8,118 nucleotides of DNA, taken from positions 1 through 8,118 of the forward strand of contig JAOTYS010000204.1 of NCBI GenBank assembly GCA_029861795.1, in the 5' to 3' direction. This stretch comes from Gammaproteobacteria bacterium (GTDB lineage: Bacteria > Pseudomonadota > Gammaproteobacteria > Arenicellales > JAOTYS01). The notes under the pieces are model-generated. The model worked only from the letters and a program-made list of their open reading frames with translations. It was not told where the DNA came from and searched no databases. Both the position numbers and the translations under genes were made by a program. Positions 5,157 to 8,118 of the stretch are shown here, piece by piece (within the stretch, counting starts at the first letter, position 1; each line of letters opens with the position of its first letter).

Positions 5157-7367
5157 AGACGACCCCGACGCAACCATTCCCCGCAGTCCTTCCAATTCTG
5201 GCGCTTGCCGGCGTTCGGAATCTTGCTCTTCCTTCTGTTATGGCCCCCGTTGATAAAGATCTATTTTTACAACCCTGGACAAATCAGCATCAGTCTGCTG
5301 GACATGCTCGTGCTTTGCGCGGCCGTGGCGGTGGCGGCCGTTCTTGTCGCATCTCCGCTGTTCCTGAGCAGGACGGTAGGGACGTTTTTTCTTTTTATTG
5401 CGCTCGGGCTCGCCCTCGCTGCCCTGGTCAACACGTACTTCATTGGTTCGACGCTCGACGTTCTAGAAGGTCGTGATACGGGGAGCGGCCAGCATTCCGG
5501 ACTCCGGCTTTTTGTCGTTCTGGTCTGTTTGGCAGGTGCGGCATGCCTGGCGTTGCTCCATAGGAGGATGCCGGCCATCGTGTCTGGCGTGGTGCAAGTA
5601 GTTTGGCTATTTGTTCTGGGATACGCTGTCTTGTTTGGGGCGATCTCCGTCTGGCAGAAGGAACCGCAGGAATCTCGGCTGTTTGCCATGCTGAAGACCG
5701 AAGATCGCACTTGGGCATTGTCGCAAGAGCAAAATCTTCTCGTCCTGTCGTTCGACCAAATACAGGGCAGCGCGGCGCTAGGCGTCCTGCGGAGACATCC
5801 AGAACTTGTCGAAAAGTTCGATGGCTTTGAGTTATTCGAGGATGCCGCCTCCGTCTATCCAAATACCATTTACTCTCTGGCTTCGGTTCTGACGGGGAAA
5901 ATGCCTCGCAATGCTGCGGACAGCCTAGCGTCGGCTATCTCAGGGCCGAATTTCATTCGCGAGGCACTCGAAAAAGGGTATGAGGCAAGCCTCGCGATCG
6001 GCGATGAAATATGCAGCGTGTGCACCGCGAAAGGGCCTCCCGAGTTCCAGCGAGACCGCGTGTTTTGGGAGTTCACATCACTCCTGACCATTGCCGCCGA
6101 GCAAGCTTACGGGCTCAGCGGAGATATCGTTTCTTCGGTCCTAAGTTCATTCACTGGACAGAATCTCGGTCGGATGGGCCTCAAGTATGTTTGGAAGCTG
6201 GATATCGATGCGTTTCGCGGCGACATACAGAACATACGCCCATCTAGTGATAAACCTGTAGTCGAATTTCGACATTATTTCGCTTCGCATCAACCCCTGA
6301 TGTATGGCCGTGACTGTACTCTCAAACGTGTACGGGATCGCACGCAAGATCTTTCTGGCGCAGAGGATGAGGTTTACTGCGTTTTGAGTTCCGTTGGGTT
6401 GTTTCTAGATAAGCTAAGAGAAGCAGGGCTCTACGATCGCACGATGATCGTAGTGATAAGCGATCACGGATACGAAGCAAAAATCAACGCCCTACAAGAT
6501 GCCCCTCTCGCGAAGGATTTCTTGTTCCCGTTCAGCGCGACGACAGGACCTGATAACATCAAATCCGCAGGAACATACAACCCGACTCTACTCTTCAAGG
6601 ACTTTGATTCGCACGGACCGCTAAAAGTAAACCAGGCTCCGGCGTCGCTGCTGGACATTGCGGCGACTGTTTGTGAAACCTTGCAGGGATGCAGTCTCGA
6701 CGTGGAGGGGGTCTCGCTCAGGGACGAGCCACCTGATCGAGAGCGAAGCTATTGGCGCTATGGCGGGGGCCTCAAAGATCGGTTCACCGATGGGAAGGAC
6801 CGGCTCCATGAAGGTCTCGACGAGTGGTGGGAGGTGCGAAGCTTTCGAGGAAACTTAGCGCAGGGTCTGGTCACTTCCATCTGGCCAGCGTCGTCGCGAA
6901 GCGGAAATACGAGCGCGCGCATAAAGGCTGGCGAAGTGATCGATTTCACATCTGGTGGCAACTCCGCTCGATTCAAGGCAACCGGATGGGGACAAGCAGA
7001 AGAGTGGGGCACTTGGTCGGTGTCGAAAGTCGCCCGCCTCTATATGGACCTGGGTCGTCGCCCGGCCACCGATCTGTCCATGACCTTTGCCGCGAGAGGA
7101 TTCGTACCCGAAGGCGTGACCATGGTTGTCGATATATTGGTGAACGGCGTCGAGATTGGGGCAGTGACCTACGATCGCGCCAAGCCCCAAGGGGTGGATT
7201 CATTCACCATTCCCGTCGCCGCCGCTATGAACGACGGCGGGTGGCTCGCCATAGACTTTCGGGTGAAGGATCCTATCGCGCCTTCCGAACTCGGTTTGTC
7301 ATCCGATACGCGCTGGCTCGGCATCGGGGTACACCGGGTTGCGATCGATGAAGTCGTCTCCGAATGA
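5154..7367 (+). CDS. Membrane-bound sulfatase-like/phosphotransferase-type protein with C-terminal beta-rich module
   Basis: A complete 737-residue homologue of the truncated protein upstream. Positive N-terminus (MRRPRRNH), then five membrane segments at about 19-38, 48-68, 75-96, 117-135 and 141-165. The periplasmic catalytic domain shows LVLSFDQIQG (196-205, Asp201), FDGFELF (222-228), TIYSLASVLTG (238-248, Thr238 at the nucleophile site), HYFASHQP (374-381) and VVISDHG (433-439, Asp437/His438). Asp, Thr, Asp, His is the same set of ligands used by LtaS/MdoB/EptA-type transferases, so a phospho-substituent transferase acting on periplasmic glycan is more likely than a sulfatase. Residues ~590-735 form a separate beta-rich module (GWGQAEEWGTWS, 611-622). 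ATG at 5154 is chosen because it begins the basic N-terminus. An in-frame TTG at 5133, with GAGGA at 5119-5123, would add seven residues and overlap the previous gene. GC is about 65% in the 5' part, dropping in the middle. Confidence 0.88.
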   Translation: MRRPRRNHSPQSFQFWRLPAFGILLFLLLWPPLIKIYFYNPGQISISLLDMLVLCAAVAVAAVLVASPLFLSRTVGTFFLFIALGLALAALVNTYFIGSTLDVLEGRDTGSGQHSGLRLFVVLVCLAGAACLALLHRRMPAIVSGVVQVVWLFVLGYAVLFGAISVWQKEPQESRLFAMLKTEDRTWALSQEQNLLVLSFDQIQGSAALGVLRRHPELVEKFDGFELFEDAASVYPNTIYSLASVLTGKMPRNAADSLASAISGPNFIREALEKGYEASLAIGDEICSVCTAKGPPEFQRDRVFWEFTSLLTIAAEQAYGLSGDIVSSVLSSFTGQNLGRMGLKYVWKLDIDAFRGDIQNIRPSSDKPVVEFRHYFASHQPLMYGRDCTLKRVRDRTQDLSGAEDEVYCVLSSVGLFLDKLREAGLYDRTMIVVISDHGYEAKINALQDAPLAKDFLFPFSATTGPDNIKSAGTYNPTLLFKDFDSHGPLKVNQAPASLLDIAATVCETLQGCSLDVEGVSLRDEPPDRERSYWRYGGGLKDRFTDGKDRLHEGLDEWWEVRSFRGNLAQGLVTSIWPASSRSGNTSARIKAGEVIDFTSGGNSARFKATGWGQAEEWGTWSVSKVARLYMDLGRRPATDLSMTFAARGFVPEGVTMVVDILVNGVEIGAVTYDRAKPQGVDSFTIPVAAAMNDGGWLAIDFRVKDPIAPSELGLSSDTRWLGIGVHRVAIDEVVSE

Positions 7368-7412
7368 CTTGCGCTCGTCCCGGGCCGCTTTAGTCCAAGT
7401 GCCGCTACCGCG

Positions 7413-7598
7413 ATGCGCGACCCTTCTCGAACGTTGCTCGAACCGCTCCTGAGCGTGCGCGCCGTGAGCAAGGCCTACGAGACGCATCGCTCGGCCGGAG
7501 CACGGTTCGTCTGGCAATTGCTGGGATCCTTGTCGCCGATCAAGCCGGCCTTTTTCCCAGCCGTCTGCGACGTGAAGGGCGCCATCGAGCTTCCTTGA
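7413..7598 (+). pseudogene. wzt: 5' fragment of an O-antigen ABC-transporter ATPase gene (wzt-like)
   Basis: The first ~50 codons read like the start of Wzt, the ATP-binding subunit of the Wzm/Wzt exporter that moves finished O-antigen across the inner membrane. PLLSVRAVSKAYETHRS (11-27) is the first beta strand and the A-loop region with its aromatic Tyr. ARFVWQLLGS and FFPAVCDV match the linker before 'aLrDVSFeV'. Similarity ends at about base 7576, after CDV; seven unrelated codons and a TGA follow. There is no Walker A, Q-loop, signature or Walker B, and none appears downstream in any frame. A Wzt is normally 250-450 residues. GC is about 70% in 7441-7500, the most host-like stretch of the window. 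It lies in the same direction, 45 bases after the sulfatase-like gene, without a clear ribosome binding site. Certainly non-functional; the family call is by eye. Confidence 0.65.
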
Positions 7599-7735
7599 GC
7601 CGTATAGTGCCGTAGGCTGGGGATTGGTGTAGACGGGATAAAGTTTCAGTGATTCGTTGAGGGTAATCAATAGGTGTAGGTGAGGTAGTGGTGTAATTGC
7701 AAAACATCATGGGTACACAGGTAACTGAGGATTAG

Positions 7736-7923
7736 CATGGCTCCGACGGCACATATAAATACATTCAACTCGGTAATGAAACTTATTGGACTCAAGGAGA
7801 GAAAGGGTCTGTTTGCGAGCTGTTGGGACCCAGCGGTGACGAAGAAGACAAGCTGGCGGTTCTGTGGCAAAGTATGGGGCGAAGGAGGTCGTTAAGCGTT
7901 CGCAAGTCGGCGGTATTGGATTA
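7736..7923 (+). pseudogene. Possible decayed N-terminal piece of an IS1634-type transposase
   Basis: The frame between the stop at 7733 and the stop at 7921-7923 has no ATG at its beginning but reads DGTYKYIQLGNETYWTQG and then ELLGPSGDEEDKLAVLWQSM. This recalls the N-terminus of IS1634/IS1549-type transposases (DGS..RYVQLahN...V...LGR.D.....L..LV.SI.R). The likeness is partial and judged by memory. A competing frame starting at ATG 7737 gives a 52-residue basic peptide with no resemblance to anything I know. Either or both may be chance. Confidence 0.22.
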
Positions 7924-8081
7924 AGTCCGCGCATCTTGTGTAATCTGTCACTGAGGGAGGAGGAGCTGCGGGGCTAGTAGCCGGTTCGCTTGATCTGTTG
8001 AAAATCAAGACGACGCGCGAAAGCGAAACGGCAAGTTGTTGAGCGACAGCGCAAACATGAGTTTGGCCTACACTGTTACTC

Positions 8082-8088
8082 AAGGAGG
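8082..8088 (+). promoter_or_regulatory. Strong Shine-Dalgarno site before the ATG at 8095
   Basis: AAGGAGG is followed by GG and TGGA, leaving six bases before the ATG at 8095. It is the best ribosome binding site in the window and the main reason to call a gene there. Confidence 0.65.
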
Positions 8089-8094
8089 GGTGGA

Positions 8095-8118
8095 ATGAGA
8101 AGCTGGGTACGAACGACG
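8095..8118 (+). CDS. 5' end of an unidentified gene running off the window
   Basis: Only eight codons are present: MRSWVRTT. The start is set by the AAGGAGG site six bases upstream. A tiny reading frame at 8057-8098 (MSLAYTVTQGGVE) ends in an ATGA overlap with this start, which may be a leader or chance. Eight residues are too few to name a family. Confidence 0.45.

Larger units (their letters stand above)
7599..8094. other. ~500-base stretch without a convincing gene
   Basis: GC drops to about 43% in 7621-7680 and stop codons are frequent in all frames. Visible elements: a direct GCCGTA repeat at 7599-7604 and 7609-7614 just after the wzt fragment; three GGTGTA copies at 7626, 7673 and 7690; a short GGCT/AGCC hairpin near 7972-7982; and a 6-bp inverted repeat CTTGAT/ATCAAG at 7989-7994 and 8004-8009. 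No stem with a T-tract, no tRNA and no complete insertion sequence is seen. The stretch looks like decayed mobile-element or breakpoint DNA. Confidence 0.5.

Noticed and set aside
4949..5476. Open frame crossing the sulfatase-like gene junction, as a possible frameshifted continuation of the first gene
   Set aside because: Beyond 5146 it runs out of frame through the N-terminal coding region of the second gene and shows no SDHG or other family motif; Pro/Arg/Gly-rich shadow translation.
5267..5862. Two overlapping long minus-strand frames (147 and 140 codons)
   Set aside because: Both are antisense to the membrane-spanning region of the second sulfatase-like protein; they are rich in Thr/Ser/Arg and show no family motif.
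6855..7190. Minus-strand open frame of 111 codons within the second sulfatase-like gene
   Set aside because: Overlaps a well-supported + strand domain; Arg/Ser/His-rich composition typical of antisense of GC-rich coding DNA; no ribosome binding site or known motif.
7972..8009. Neighbouring short hairpins (GGCT/AGCC and CTTGAT/ATCAAG) as a terminator or riboswitch
   Set aside because: Stems of only 4 and 6 bp, no T-tract, and no conserved riboswitch core that I recognise.
7892..8083. Minus-strand frame of 63 codons in the gene-poor region
   Set aside because: Low-complexity Ala/Pro/Ser stretch, no ribosome binding site, no resemblance to a known small protein.
1..8118. CRISPR array, tRNA, rRNA or phage attachment site
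   Set aside because: No regularly spaced repeats, no cloverleaf or CCA-type end and no integrase or tRNA-linked direct repeats were found on either strand.

Overview
This window is part of a surface-polysaccharide (most likely lipopolysaccharide O-antigen) biosynthesis cluster of a Gram-negative bacterium. All recognisable genes lie on the + strand. The ATP-binding-protein fragment near 7413 resembles Wzt, which points to a cluster originally exported by an ABC transporter (Wzm/Wzt). The GC-rich 5' part of the last full gene and of the wzt fragment, beside AT-richer genes upstream, fits a high-GC proteobacterium (Xanthomonadaceae-like is my guess, weakly supported) with horizontally acquired O-antigen genes.

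Layout. Positions 1-52 are probably the tail of an upstream gene. Positions 39-5145 are a tightly packed run: a DegT/perosamine-synthase-type aminotransferase, two tandem GT2 glycosyltransferases, a GNAT acetyltransferase, and a membrane-anchored alkaline-phosphatase-superfamily ('sulfatase-like') protein. Junctions are ATGA, TAGTG or 14-base overlaps, so this part is surely one transcription unit. Positions 5154-7367 hold a second, complete member of the same sulfatase-like family with an extra C-terminal beta-rich module. The first member stops just before the metal-binding SDHG region, exactly where the second begins and where base composition jumps. This looks like a recombination scar between two alleles or modules. 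Positions 7413-7598 are the first ~50 codons of a wzt-like gene, cut off before its Walker A motif. Positions 7599-8094 hold no convincing gene, only a possible decayed transposase N-terminus. A new gene begins at 8095 behind a strong Shine-Dalgarno sequence and runs out of the window.

Working model (inference). The aminotransferase and the GNAT make an NDP-4-acylamino-4,6-dideoxyhexose. The two GT2 enzymes assemble part of the repeat unit. The sulfatase-like membrane proteins use a threonine, not a cysteine or serine, at the nucleophile position. They would therefore be expected to add a phospho-substituent (phosphoglycerol or phosphoethanolamine type) to the glycan at the periplasmic face rather than remove sulfate. 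With the wzt copy destroyed here, the product must be exported by another transporter or not at all.
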